A stretch of 52,925 bases of DNA from Nocardioides agariphilus (lineage in GTDB: Bacteria > Actinomycetota > Actinomycetes > Propionibacteriales > Nocardioidaceae). Below are positions 41,035 through 49,021 of this stretch, one piece after another. The translations under genes and the position numbers were made by a program. The notes below the pieces were generated by a model. It did not search any database, was not told the DNA's origin, and was given only the letters and a program-made list of their open reading frames with translations. How positions within the stretch are numbered: the stretch's first letter is position 1; every line of letters begins with the position of its first letter. The stretch covers positions 1 through 52,925 of the forward strand of contig NZ_JADKPO010000030.1 of assembly GCF_015352445.1 (NCBI RefSeq). Direction: 5' to 3'.

Positions 41035-43572
41035 ATGTTGAAGGCGACCATCAAGAGCCTGCTCGGCCGCAAGCTGCGGCTGCTGATGAGCACGTTCGCG
41101 ATCGTGCTCGGCGTCGCGTTCGTCGGCGGCTCGCTGATCTTCTCCGACACCCTCGGCCGTAGCTTCACGGCGCTGTTCGCCTCGACGGTCGGCGATGTCG
41201 TCGTCCGCCCGGCCGACGGCAACACCAACGGCGGGCCTTCGACGGTGGCGATCCCGGCCTCGGTCGTCGATGACCTCGAGGACACCCCGGGTGCCGCACG
41301 GGTGGACGGCCACGTCACCGCCATCGGCGTCTACGTCGTGGACAAGGACAACAAGGTGGTCGGCGGTCAAGGGCCGCCCGCGATCGGCGGCAACTACTCG
41401 GACGCCCCTGCCGGACACGGCCTGCCCGGTCTGACGTTGGTGGAGGGACGGGCACCCGAGGGCCCGGACGAGGTGGTCTTCGACGCCAAGACCGCCCAGC
41501 GCTCGGGCTACTTCATCGGCGAGAAGGTGCACATCGTCACCGCCTCCGACCAGGCGCTGATCACGCCCACGCTCGTCGGCATCCTGGGCTTCCCCGAGGG
41601 CGGCTCGCTCAACGGCGCGACCTTCGCCGCCTTCGACACCCCGAGGGCTCAGCAGCTGTTCCTCGACGGCAAGGACGCCTACACCGACATCTGGGTGACC
41701 GCCGACGACGGCGTCAGCCAAGACGAGCTGCGCGGCGCCGTCGCCGAGCGACTGCCGGCGGACCTCGAGGCGGTCACCGGAGACAAGGCCGCCGACGACG
41801 CCGCGACCGACCTGCTGGAGGCGATCAGCTTCCTGCGCACCTTCTTGCTGATCTTCGCCGCGATCTCACTGGTCGTGGGCGCCTTCTTGATCGTCAACAC
41901 GTTCTCGATCCTGGTCGCGCAGCGCAGCCGTGAGCTCGCCCTCCTGCGCGCGCTGGGTGCGTCCAAGCGACAGGTCACGCGGTCGGTGTTGGTCGAGGCC
42001 CTGCTCGTCGGCCTGGTCGGCTCCACCCTCGGACTCGGCCTGGGCGTCCTTCTGGCCATGGGCATCCGGGCCCTCTTCGCCAACTTCGGGCTCGACCTGA
42101 CCGGCCAGCCGCTCGTCTTCGGGCCCCGCACGATCCTGGCCTGCTACGTCGTCGGCGTGCTCGTCACGATGGCGGCCGCGTGGCTGCCGGCCAGGCGCAC
42201 GGCCCGGATCGCTCCCGTGCAGGCCCTGCGCGACGACATCGCCCTCCCGGAGACCTCGATCCACCGGCGCCTGCTCCTGGGTGTAGTCGGCATCCTCGTA
42301 GGCGCAGCAGCGATGGCGGCCGGGCTGTTCACCGACGTACCTCGCGGCGGCTACGTCCTGGGCCTGGGCACCCTGCTGGTACTGCTCGGGGTCACGGCGG
42401 TCAGCCCGGTGATCAGCAGGCCCTTCCTGGGCGCCGTCCAGGCGGCGTACCGCCGAGTCTTCGGCACCGTCGGCAACCTGGCCGGACAGAACGCGCTGCG
42501 CAACCCGCGTCGTACGACGGCCACGGCCTCCGCACTGATGATCGGGCTCGCGCTGGCCGGCACGATGGCCATCCTCGGCGACTCCGCCAAGGCCAGCGTC
42601 GACCAGGCGATCGAGGAGAACTTCGTCGGCGACTACGTGGTCAGCAGTGTGTTCGGGGAGCCGTTCTCACCGAGCATCGCCACGGAGATGGCGCAGGTCG
42701 ACGGTGTGGACCGCGTGGTGCGACAACGCTGGGCGCAGGCCGAGCGCGACGGCGACTTCTTCGGGATCGCCGCCATCGAGCCGGCCGATGCGGAGTTCCT
42801 GGGCATCCGGATCCTCGACGGCAAGCTGTCGGACTTCAAGGACGGCAGCGTGCTGGTCGACGAGAAGTGGGCGGGCGACGAGGGACTCGAGGTCGGCGAC
42901 ACCTACACCGTCGACAAGACGCCGAAGGGCAGACTGACGCTCACGGTCGCCGGCATCTACGCCGACAACCCGGTCATCTTCTTCGACACCGTGACGACCA
43001 TGCAGACGCTGAAGGACCAGGGCTACCCCGGCTCCGACAACGCGCTGGTCATCGATGCCGGACCTGACACCGTCGGCCTGAAGAACCGGCTCGGCGCCGT
43101 CGTCGCGGACCTGCCGATCGTCACGGTCAAGGACCAGGCGGAGTTCGCCGACGAGCAGCGCGCGCCGATCGACCAGCTGGTACTGATGATCTTCGCGCTG
43201 CTGGGGCTGGCACTGGTGATCGCCGTGCTGGGCATCGTCAACACCCTGGCGCTGTCGGTCATCGAGCGAACCCGTGAGGTCGGACTGCTGCGGGCCATCG
43301 GCCTGAGTCGCCGCCAGCTACGTCTGATGATCACCTTGGAGTCCGTCGTGATCGCCGTGCTCGGTGCCCTCCTGGGCGTCGTGCTCGGCATCTGCTTCGG
43401 CATCGCGATGATGTACGCCGTCCGCGACGAAGGGCTCGAGGTCATCAGCCTGCCGTGGGGTCAGCTGGGCGTCTTCTTGGCGGCCTCGGTCGTCGTCGGC
43501 GTGCTCGCCGCGGTCTTCCCGGCCAGGCGTGCGGGCCGCCTGGACGTCCTGCGAGCGATTGCGACCGAATGA
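41035..43572 (+). CDS. FtsX/MacB-family ABC transporter permease (two FtsX domains)
   Basis: This 845-residue protein has an N-terminal helix, an outside MacB-type domain (about 45-265), an FtsX membrane domain (about 275-405, INTFSILVAQRSRELALLRALGASKRQV-type loop), a linker with helices, a second outside domain, and a C-terminal FtsX domain (LSVIERTREVGLLRAIGLSRRQLRLM). This duplicated layout is typical of actinobacterial exporters of peptides, lipids or antibiotics. It works with the ATPase just upstream. No cargo or resistance gene is linked. Confidence 0.92.
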   Translation: MLKATIKSLLGRKLRLLMSTFAIVLGVAFVGGSLIFSDTLGRSFTALFASTVGDVVVRPADGNTNGGPSTVAIPASVVDDLEDTPGAARVDGHVTAIGVYVVDKDNKVVGGQGPPAIGGNYSDAPAGHGLPGLTLVEGRAPEGPDEVVFDAKTAQRSGYFIGEKVHIVTASDQALITPTLVGILGFPEGGSLNGATFAAFDTPRAQQLFLDGKDAYTDIWVTADDGVSQDELRGAVAERLPADLEAVTGDKAADDAATDLLEAISFLRTFLLIFAAISLVVGAFLIVNTFSILVAQRSRELALLRALGASKRQVTRSVLVEALLVGLVGSTLGLGLGVLLAMGIRALFANFGLDLTGQPLVFGPRTILACYVVGVLVTMAAAWLPARRTARIAPVQALRDDIALPETSIHRRLLLGVVGILVGAAAMAAGLFTDVPRGGYVLGLGTLLVLLGVTAVSPVISRPFLGAVQAAYRRVFGTVGNLAGQNALRNPRRTTATASALMIGLALAGTMAILGDSAKASVDQAIEENFVGDYVVSSVFGEPFSPSIATEMAQVDGVDRVVRQRWAQAERDGDFFGIAAIEPADAEFLGIRILDGKLSDFKDGSVLVDEKWAGDEGLEVGDTYTVDKTPKGRLTLTVAGIYADNPVIFFDTVTTMQTLKDQGYPGSDNALVIDAGPDTVGLKNRLGAVVADLPIVTVKDQAEFADEQRAPIDQLVLMIFALLGLALVIAVLGIVNTLALSVIERTREVGLLRAIGLSRRQLRLMITLESVVIAVLGALLGVVLGICFGIAMMYAVRDEGLEVISLPWGQLGVFLAASVVVGVLAAVFPARRAGRLDVLRAIATE

Positions 43573-43580
43573 CCAAGGGA

Positions 43581-43598
43581 ATAGTCCAAGTGGACTAT
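43581..43598. promoter_or_regulatory. Dyad operator upstream of the GntR gene
   Basis: ATAGTCCA-AG-TGGACTAT is a perfect 8-bp dyad with 2 bp between, 9 bp after the permease stop and about 50 bp before the GntR start. GntR/HutC proteins bind such short palindromes, so autoregulation is likely. Confidence 0.6.
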
Positions 43599-43636
43599 GT
43601 CTGCGGGTATTTGCCCCGTTGACCCTTCCACCGCCC

Positions 43637-43642
43637 TATCGT
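43637..43642 (+). promoter_or_regulatory. -10 element of the GntR gene (leaderless)
   Basis: TATCGT ends 7 nt before GTG 43650. No -35 with proper spacing is visible; the operator dyad lies upstream. Confidence 0.45.
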
Positions 43643-43649
43643 TCGGCAT

Positions 43650-44372
43650 GTGGAACAACTGCTCCACGCCGCGGGAAGCGGCGCCCTGAAGCACGTACAA
43701 GTGCGCGAGTACGTTCGCGCCCTCGTGCGTGACGCCGAACCCGGCGCCCCCGCACCGTCCGAGCGCGAGCTCGTGCAGCAGTTCGGCGTGGCCCGGATGA
43801 CCGTTCGCCAGGCCATGGACGCGCTGGTCACCGAGGGGCTCCTCGAGCGCATCCCCGGTCGCGGCACGTTCGTCGCCCGCCCCCGCCGCGGGGTCGGCCG
43901 GCTCACCAGCTTCACCGAGGAGATGTCGCGCGTCGGCCACACGGCCGAGAACCAGACGCTGCACGCCCGCCTCGGCCAGGCCGGTCCCGGTGTGGCCCGT
44001 GCGCTGGGCATCACCGCCGGTGACGCGGTCATCCACTGGAAGCGACTGCGCTGCTCCGACGGCGAGGTCATCGCCATCGAGGACGCCTACCTCAACGAGA
44101 TCCTGCTCCCCGGCTTCCTGCAGGCGCCGCTGCCCGCCAGCCTCTACGAGGAGCTGAGCGCGCGCGGCCTGCGACCCACCTGGGCCGAGGACACGGTCAC
44201 CGCTGACGTCGCCTCCGCCGACGAGTCCGACCTACTCGGTGTCGCCGCCGGAGCCTCCGTGCTGCGTCAGACCCGGCGCGCTCTGGCCGGCGACGCGGTG
44301 GTCGAGGTGTCGCGGTCGTGCTACCGCTCCGACAAGTTCACCCTGCGCGTACAGCTCGGCAGCGAGAGCTAG
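43650..44372 (+). CDS. GntR-family (HutC subfamily) transcriptional regulator
   Basis: This 240-residue protein has an N-terminal GntR winged helix (about residues 14-75; SERELVQQFGVARMTVRQAMDAL) and a C-terminal UTRA effector domain (about 85-235), which marks the HutC subfamily. The ligand is probably a sugar phosphate, amino-sugar or similar, as for other UTRA proteins. GTG 43650 is supported by the -10 element. No catabolic genes are adjacent, so the regulon is elsewhere or includes the upstream exporter. It converges on the next gene with a 4-bp overlap. Confidence 0.9.
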   Translation: MEQLLHAAGSGALKHVQVREYVRALVRDAEPGAPAPSERELVQQFGVARMTVRQAMDALVTEGLLERIPGRGTFVARPRRGVGRLTSFTEEMSRVGHTAENQTLHARLGQAGPGVARALGITAGDAVIHWKRLRCSDGEVIAIEDAYLNEILLPGFLQAPLPASLYEELSARGLRPTWAEDTVTADVASADESDLLGVAAGASVLRQTRRALAGDAVVEVSRSCYRSDKFTLRVQLGSES

Positions 44373-44722
44373 GCACTCAACCCGCCGAGGGCGCCCAGAG
44401 CGGCGACCTCCTGGCCGGTCTCCTCGCACACCCAGACGGGGTCGGGGCCCCCGAGGTCGGGCTGGATGTAGAGGGAGTGCTCGGGTCCCTCGCAGCCGAC
44501 GCACAGCGGCCACCGGCCGATCGTCTCGAGCAGCGCGTCCTGCACGTCCTGGGCGACCAGCCCGGCGACGTACGGCTCGCCCTCGGGCCACTGCTCGGCC
44601 CACCACTGGCGCTGCGAGATCGCGTCCTCGAGGTGCGAGACGGCCTCGGGCGTAGCGCAACCGCACGCCGCGAGGTCGGCGAGGACGAGTGCGCGAGCCC
44701 CGAAGATCAGCGATGCGTCCAC
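44369..44722 (-). CDS. Hypothetical protein with cysteine pairs
   Basis: This 117-residue protein has five cysteines, including CVGCEG and a later CEETG, in a pattern that may bind zinc, and helices near the N-terminus. The family is not recognised. GTG 44722 is 7 nt after CAGAAT (minus strand), consistent with the leaderless pattern seen elsewhere. It is convergent with the GntR gene and divergent from the CutC gene. Confidence 0.55.
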   Translation of the reverse strand: MDASLIFGARALVLADLAACGCATPEAVSHLEDAISQRQWWAEQWPEGEPYVAGLVAQDVQDALLETIGRWPLCVGCEGPEHSLYIQPDLGGPDPVWVCEETGQEVAALGALGGLSA

Positions 44723-44804
44723 CCAGCCGATTCTGCCCCGCCCCCCCTGAGACCGCCTCCCGGGCGACTTTCGCAGCCTGACGCGCCCTGGGCCCCGGTG
44801 CTCC

Positions 44805-44810
44805 TACAGT
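44805..44810 (+). promoter_or_regulatory. -10 element of the cutC-like gene (leaderless)
   Basis: TACAGT, identical to the -10 of the DUF3263 gene, ends 6 nt before ATG 44817. Confidence 0.5.
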
Positions 44811-44816
44811 GAGCAC

Positions 44817-45527
44817 ATGGCTGGGGGCGCGCCGTTGCTCGAGGTGGCTGTCTCCCATCCGCGCGACGTGCCAGGAGCCGCCGAGGGCGGCGCCGGACGG
44901 CTGCACGTGGCCATTCGCGGTGAGACGTGCTCGCTGTCCCCCGAGCCGGGACTCGTGTCCGCGATGGGCCGCGAGTCCGAGCTGCCCATGTTCGTGCTGC
45001 TGCGGCTCAACGACTCGTGGACGACGACCGGCGGGGAGCTCGAACGTCTGGTCGGGCTGGCCGAGGACTACCTCGCGTGCGGCGCCACCGGCGTCTGCTT
45101 CGGCTTCCTCGACGCCGACCTCGAGATCGACGTCGCGACCTGCACGGCCCTCGCCGAACGTCTCCCTCAGGTGCCGTGGACCTTCACCCGGGCCGTCGAC
45201 TCGAGCCTCGACCCGCGGCGGTCGTGGCGTCGTCTGCTGGCGTTGCCGCGGCTGCTGCACGTGCGGTCGGCAGGCTCCCCGCGCGGCATGGACGTCGGCT
45301 ATGACGACCTGCTGGCGACCGCCGCGTCCGACCCGGTGATCGCGGCCCGCCTGATGCCGGGCGGTGGGCTGGCTGCCGAGCACGTGCCCTGGCTGGTGCG
45401 CGAGGGCGTGCGCGCCTTCCACGTGGGCCGGCAGGTGCGGCCGGGCGGCTCGGCGAAGGCCTACGTCGACGCCGGCTACGTGCGCTCCTGGCGGACGCTG
45501 GTCGACGATGCGATGGCCAGGATCTGA
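44817..45527 (+). CDS. cutC: CutC-family TIM-barrel protein
   Basis: This 236-residue protein resembles CutC: LPMFVLLRLND, then LAEDYLACGATGVCFGFLD, WTFTRAVDSSLD and ARLMPGGGLAAEHVPWLV align with the repeating strand-helix units of the CutC barrel. CutC was named for copper homeostasis in E. coli, though its direct role in copper is disputed. It lacks a signal peptide and is probably cytosolic. It is followed 23 nt later by the DUF4031 gene. Confidence 0.8.
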   Translation: MAGGAPLLEVAVSHPRDVPGAAEGGAGRLHVAIRGETCSLSPEPGLVSAMGRESELPMFVLLRLNDSWTTTGGELERLVGLAEDYLACGATGVCFGFLDADLEIDVATCTALAERLPQVPWTFTRAVDSSLDPRRSWRRLLALPRLLHVRSAGSPRGMDVGYDDLLATAASDPVIAARLMPGGGLAAEHVPWLVREGVRAFHVGRQVRPGGSAKAYVDAGYVRSWRTLVDDAMARI

Positions 45528-45550
45528 GGTCGTCTTGTGAAGGTGGTGCC

Positions 45551-45835
45551 GTGATCGTCATCGACCCGCCCGCCGTACCCCGCTACGACCGGATGTGGTC
45601 GCACCTGGCCAGCGACACGTCCTACGACGAGCTCCACCTCTTCGCTGCCGAGCTCGGCATCCCTGCGCGCGGGTTCGACCGCGACCACTACGACGTACCG
45701 TCGGAGTACTACGCCGCGGCCGTCGCTGCTGGTGCCGTCCCCGTCTCCTCGCGGGACCTGGTGGTGATGCTGGTGCGAGCTGGGCTACGACGGAGGAAGC
45801 GCGCCCGACCCGAACGTCTCGTCGAGGAGGGCTGA
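45551..45835 (+). CDS. DUF4031 protein
   Basis: This 94-residue DUF4031 protein has the family pattern IDPPAVPRYDRMWSHLASDTSYDELHLFA and FDRDHYDVPSEYYAAAVAAGA. The role is unknown; the pattern of conserved Asp/His suggests a small enzyme or nucleic-acid binder. GTG 45551 follows GAAGGTGG. Its TGA overlaps the start of the next gene (TGATG). Confidence 0.85.
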   Translation: MIVIDPPAVPRYDRMWSHLASDTSYDELHLFAAELGIPARGFDRDHYDVPSEYYAAAVAAGAVPVSSRDLVVMLVRAGLRRRKRARPERLVEEG

Positions 45836-46239
45836 TGCGCGGACGCACGAACCGGGATGCCACCACGGACCGCTGGCAACGCAAGGACTGGTGGGGAGTG
45901 AACGTGGAGGCGCCCGACCCGCCAACGCTGTTGCGGTTCTGGTCGGAGGTCCTCGGGGTGCCGATCCATGACATCGACGACAACGGTGGCTCCCTCGACT
46001 TCGGCGAGGGTGTCGGCTCCTTCACCGTGCAGAAGGCCGAGATCTACGAGCCTCCCGTGTGGCCGCCCGAGCCGGGGAGGCAGGGCATGCAGATGCACAT
46101 CGAGGTCGAGGTCGAGGACCTCGCCGCCGCCGTGGAGCACGCGATCGAGCTCGGTGCGACACCGGCGGAGCACCAGCCGCAGGACGACGTGCGGGTGATG
46201 CTCGACCCGGCCGGCCATCCGTTCTGCCTCTATACCTAG
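45835..46239 (+). CDS. VOC-family (glyoxalase-like) protein
   Basis: This 134-residue glyoxalase-like (VOC) protein has two beta-alpha-beta-beta-beta modules: WWGVNVEAPDPPTLLRFWSEVLG and GMQMHIEVEVEDLAAAVEHAI, with HIEVE and DPAGHPFCLYT supplying the usual metal or substrate residues. ATG 45835 overlaps the DUF4031 stop. The substrate is unknown. It converges on the HD gene with a 4-bp overlap. Confidence 0.85.
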   Translation: MRGRTNRDATTDRWQRKDWWGVNVEAPDPPTLLRFWSEVLGVPIHDIDDNGGSLDFGEGVGSFTVQKAEIYEPPVWPPEPGRQGMQMHIEVEVEDLAAAVEHAIELGATPAEHQPQDDVRVMLDPAGHPFCLYT

Positions 46240-46829
46240 GTCTCGAGGCGTCGCAGCTCCGCCTCGACGTTCGCCCGGGCGCGGGTCTCCCAGTGCTCGC
46301 AGGCGTGCGGCGTGTGGAACAGCGAGTCCTTGGCGAGGAGCTCGCGCAACACCGCGGCCCTGCCCCGGCAGAACAGGTCGTCGGGCACGTGCGCGTACTC
46401 GCGGCGCACGTCCGCGACGTACTCGGCGTAACGCTGCGGCGAAGCCGCCAGGATCGCGAGGTCGGCGTCGGAGAGGATGCACCCGTTGGGGTCGTCGCCG
46501 GCCGGGCGGTGCTGCTCTGTCAGGCGCACGAGCCGGGCCACCTCGTCGGCCTCGGGGCGCCTCGCCAGCGCAGAGAGGGCCCACTGCGCCGAACGTTCCT
46601 CGGCTCCTGGTCGGCCGTCGTACACGCCGTCGTGGAACCAGGCCGCCAGGCGCACGGCGAGACCGTCGAACTCCTCGCCGGCAGCGGCCAGCTCGTCGAT
46701 GCGGTCGAGAACCTCCGTGAGGTGACGGGTGTCGTGGTAGCCACGGTCGCCGTCGTAGGCGGCCTGCAGCTCGTCGCGTACGTCGGCGAGGTCGTCGCCG
46801 AGTGGCCACCGGGCAGCGAGGTCGGACAC
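46236..46829 (-). CDS. HD-domain metal-dependent phosphohydrolase
   Basis: This 197-residue HD-type protein has YHDTRHLTEVL (first His) and AAWFHDGVYD (the HD motif), both expected metal ligands, in a compact helical fold. Proteins of this size with YHN/YHDxxH then HD are predicted metal-dependent phosphohydrolases; the substrate is not known. GTG 46829 is chosen because it gives VSDLAARWPL and lies 6 nt after CACGAT. An upstream start would add unlikely residues. Confidence 0.82.
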   Translation of the reverse strand: MSDLAARWPLGDDLADVRDELQAAYDGDRGYHDTRHLTEVLDRIDELAAAGEEFDGLAVRLAAWFHDGVYDGRPGAEERSAQWALSALARRPEADEVARLVRLTEQHRPAGDDPNGCILSDADLAILAASPQRYAEYVADVRREYAHVPDDLFCRGRAAVLRELLAKDSLFHTPHACEHWETRARANVEAELRRLET

Positions 46830-46893
46830 CGGCCCATCGTGGCAGGCGGCCTGACGGGTTGCCGCACGCACCGCCAAGTACGACGGAGCGCCG

Positions 46894-47922
46894 TCACCAC
46901 CAGCCCTGGCGGCGCGCCCAGGTGAGCAGCATCAGGCTGATGGTCACCATCACCACGAGGATGATGATGAGCTGGGTCCAGTGCGTCGACTCGTTGACGA
47001 TCACGTTCATGCCGTAGACCGATGCGAGCGCGGTGACCGGCAACGTGACGGCCGCGATCACCGCGAGCCGCTCCATGGCCACCGTCATCTTGGTGTGCAC
47101 CTTGGTCTGGTAGAGCTCGATCACGCCGAACAGGAAGTGCGCCTCGCCGTCGGCCAGCGAGCGCACCCGGTCGAACTGGTCGGCCACGTCGCGTGCGAAC
47201 GCGCCGTCGACGTCGTCGGCCATCCGGTTGATGCCCGCCAGCCGCATCCACACGTCGTGGCACTGGGCGGCCATGGTGCGCGTGGTGATCAGCTCGTGGC
47301 GGATCAGGAACATCGTCTCCAGCAGCAGCTCGGGGTCGGTGAGCTTGGACGACATCACCTCGCTCTCCAGGCCGGGAAGCTTCAGCGCGACCTCGCTGAT
47401 CACGGACCGTTGCCGGCGTGCGACGGCCGAGGCCACGGCGTACGACAGCTCGCTGGGCGACTTAGGGTGGAAGCGCCCGCTCTCCAGCCTGGCCAGCACA
47501 CCGGACGTCTCGACCAGCGCCACCGAGACGTCGAGGTCGGGGTTGATCGGTCCATGCACGGTGACCAGGAAGTGGTGCCCGATGATCTGGTCGAGCTCGA
47601 GCAGGTGGACGTGGCCGGCGCGGCCGAGGTACGGCGACTGGGTGGTGATGAAGACGTGGTCCTCGTAGGCGTGCACGGTCGGCACGTAGTTGCGCTGCTG
47701 ACAGCCCTCGATCACCAGGGGATGGCACCCCAGGCCGGCGAGCACCGCCTCGGCCTCGGCGTCCCAGCTCGGCACGTCGATCCAGTAGAAGCCGTCGTCG
47801 TGGGAGAACAGCTCCACGACGTCTTCGGCGTCGCACGAGCGGATCCCTTGCCCGTCGATGAAGCGGACCTCCACGCGCCCAGCGTGACTGTCGCCGGTCG
47901 AGCTTGTCGAGTCCCCGCTCAC
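46894..47922 (-). CDS. corA: CorA-family magnesium/divalent cation transporter
   Basis: This 342-residue CorA protein has a large cytoplasmic N-terminal domain and two C-terminal transmembrane helices, with the pore signature YGMN in ASVYGMNVIVNES. It should form a pentameric channel for Mg2+ (or Co2+/Ni2+). The start GTG 47922 overlaps the stop of the upstream dihydrofolate-reductase-like gene (GTGA), so both are leftward and coupled. Length and composition are normal. Confidence 0.92.
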   Translation of the reverse strand: MSGDSTSSTGDSHAGRVEVRFIDGQGIRSCDAEDVVELFSHDDGFYWIDVPSWDAEAEAVLAGLGCHPLVIEGCQQRNYVPTVHAYEDHVFITTQSPYLGRAGHVHLLELDQIIGHHFLVTVHGPINPDLDVSVALVETSGVLARLESGRFHPKSPSELSYAVASAVARRQRSVISEVALKLPGLESEVMSSKLTDPELLLETMFLIRHELITTRTMAAQCHDVWMRLAGINRMADDVDGAFARDVADQFDRVRSLADGEAHFLFGVIELYQTKVHTKMTVAMERLAVIAAVTLPVTALASVYGMNVIVNESTHWTQLIIILVVMVTISLMLLTWARRQGWW

Positions 47923-48464
47923 GCAGGTCCGTAGCAGAGGTGGACCACGCCGTTGTCGTAGACGTCGTGGGCCTTGAGCTCCAGCTTGTGCTGCTCGCCG
48001 TCCACCCAGAACCGCTCACCCTCACCGAGCGCAATCGGGTAGACGAACAGGTGCAGCTCGTCGACCAGCCCGTCGCCCAGCAGAGCCCGCACGAGCCGCC
48101 CACTCCCGGAGATGTAGATGAAGCCGTCGCGCTCGTCCTTGAGGCGGCGGATCACGTCGGCGTCGTAGGCGCCGATGCGCGTGGTGTTGGCCCACTCCTC
48201 GGCCGGCTCCTGCGAGCCGACGACGAGCTTCTCGGTCTGGTTGAAGAAGTCGGCCCCGGGGTCGTCCTCGACGGTGCGGTGGCGCCAGGCAGGCGCGAAC
48301 ATCTCATGGGTACGGCGGCCCAGCAGGATCGTCTGTGCGCTTCCGGTGATCTCGGCGAGGGTCTCGCCCATGCGGGGGTCCCACCCGAACTCGAAGGTCC
48401 AGCTGGGCGACTCGAAGACTCCGTCGGCGGAGATGAACTCGTGGACGGCGATGGTGGCGGTCAT
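47919..48464 (-). CDS. Dihydrofolate reductase-family (RibD C-terminal-like) protein
   Basis: This 181-residue protein of the RibD_C/DHFR-like family has the N-terminal FISADGVFESP, TILLGRRTHEMFAPAW and the NADPH-loop region YISGSGRLVRALLGDGLVDELHLFVYPIALGEG. Such small free-standing proteins are common in actinobacteria and their substrates are unknown. ATG 48464 has AAAGGA upstream. Coupled to corA by a 4-bp overlap. Confidence 0.87.
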   Translation of the reverse strand: MTATIAVHEFISADGVFESPSWTFEFGWDPRMGETLAEITGSAQTILLGRRTHEMFAPAWRHRTVEDDPGADFFNQTEKLVVGSQEPAEEWANTTRIGAYDADVIRRLKDERDGFIYISGSGRLVRALLGDGLVDELHLFVYPIALGEGERFWVDGEQHKLELKAHDVYDNGVVHLCYGPA

Positions 48465-48535
48465 GTCGGTTCCTTTCGGAGTGGCTGTGACCATGCCACG
48501 AACGGAGCCTCGCCGATCCGACAGACCCTCGAGGA

Positions 48536-48937
48536 TCAGCCCATCTGCCGGTCCATCTGCTGGTCCATCTGCTGGTCCATCTGCTGGTCCATCTGTTGGG
48601 CGAGACCGACCACGTGTCCCTGCGGGTCGGCGATCAGCGCGAACCTGACGCCCGGCACGTCGACGGGCTCCTGCACGACGCGACCGCCCAGGCGCGTGGC
48701 CGACTCGATGCTCGAGCCGATGTCGTCGACGCCGACGAAGAACGTGACGAGGTCGCCGTCGCCCTGCAGCGGGCTGATCGCGGTGTAGAGCGCGTCCGGA
48801 ACGCCGGTGTCGACGAACGTGTAGCCGGGGTAGGCGCCCTCGGTGGGGTAGGTCCAGCCGAACAGCTCGCCGAAGAAGGCACGCGTGGCGTCAGGGTTGC
48901 TCGAACGGATCTCTGCGTGCACGACGGGGTGGCCCAT
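48536..48937 (-). CDS. VOC-family protein with repeat-encoded C-terminal tail
   Basis: This 133-residue glyoxalase-like protein has the N-terminal module MGHPVVHAEIRSSNPDATRA and the second module VTFFVGVDDIGSSIESATRLGG, ending IADPQGHVVGLAQQ. After residue 112 it carries the tail MDQQMDQQMDQ..., encoded by the 12-bp tandem repeat at 48541-48600. The usual family member stops near IADPQGHVVGLAQ, so the tail is an addition. The substrate is unknown. Confidence 0.85.
   Translation of the reverse strand: MGHPVVHAEIRSSNPDATRAFFGELFGWTYPTEGAYPGYTFVDTGVPDALYTAISPLQGDGDLVTFFVGVDDIGSSIESATRLGGRVVQEPVDVPGVRFALIADPQGHVVGLAQQMDQQMDQQMDQQMDRQMG
48541..48600. repeat. 12-bp tandem repeat, 5 units, in VOC protein C-terminus
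   Basis: Five head-to-tail units of CCATCTGCTGGT, two of them with small changes, encode the tetrapeptide MDQQ on the minus strand, up to the last codons of the VOC gene. Confidence 0.9.
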
Positions 48938-49021
48938 GGTCGTCCTCCTGGTCCGGGGCCTTCCGGGCTGGTCGGCCGCTCACCTCGATGACGTGCGAGC
49001 CGGCCGGAAATCGACGGATCG

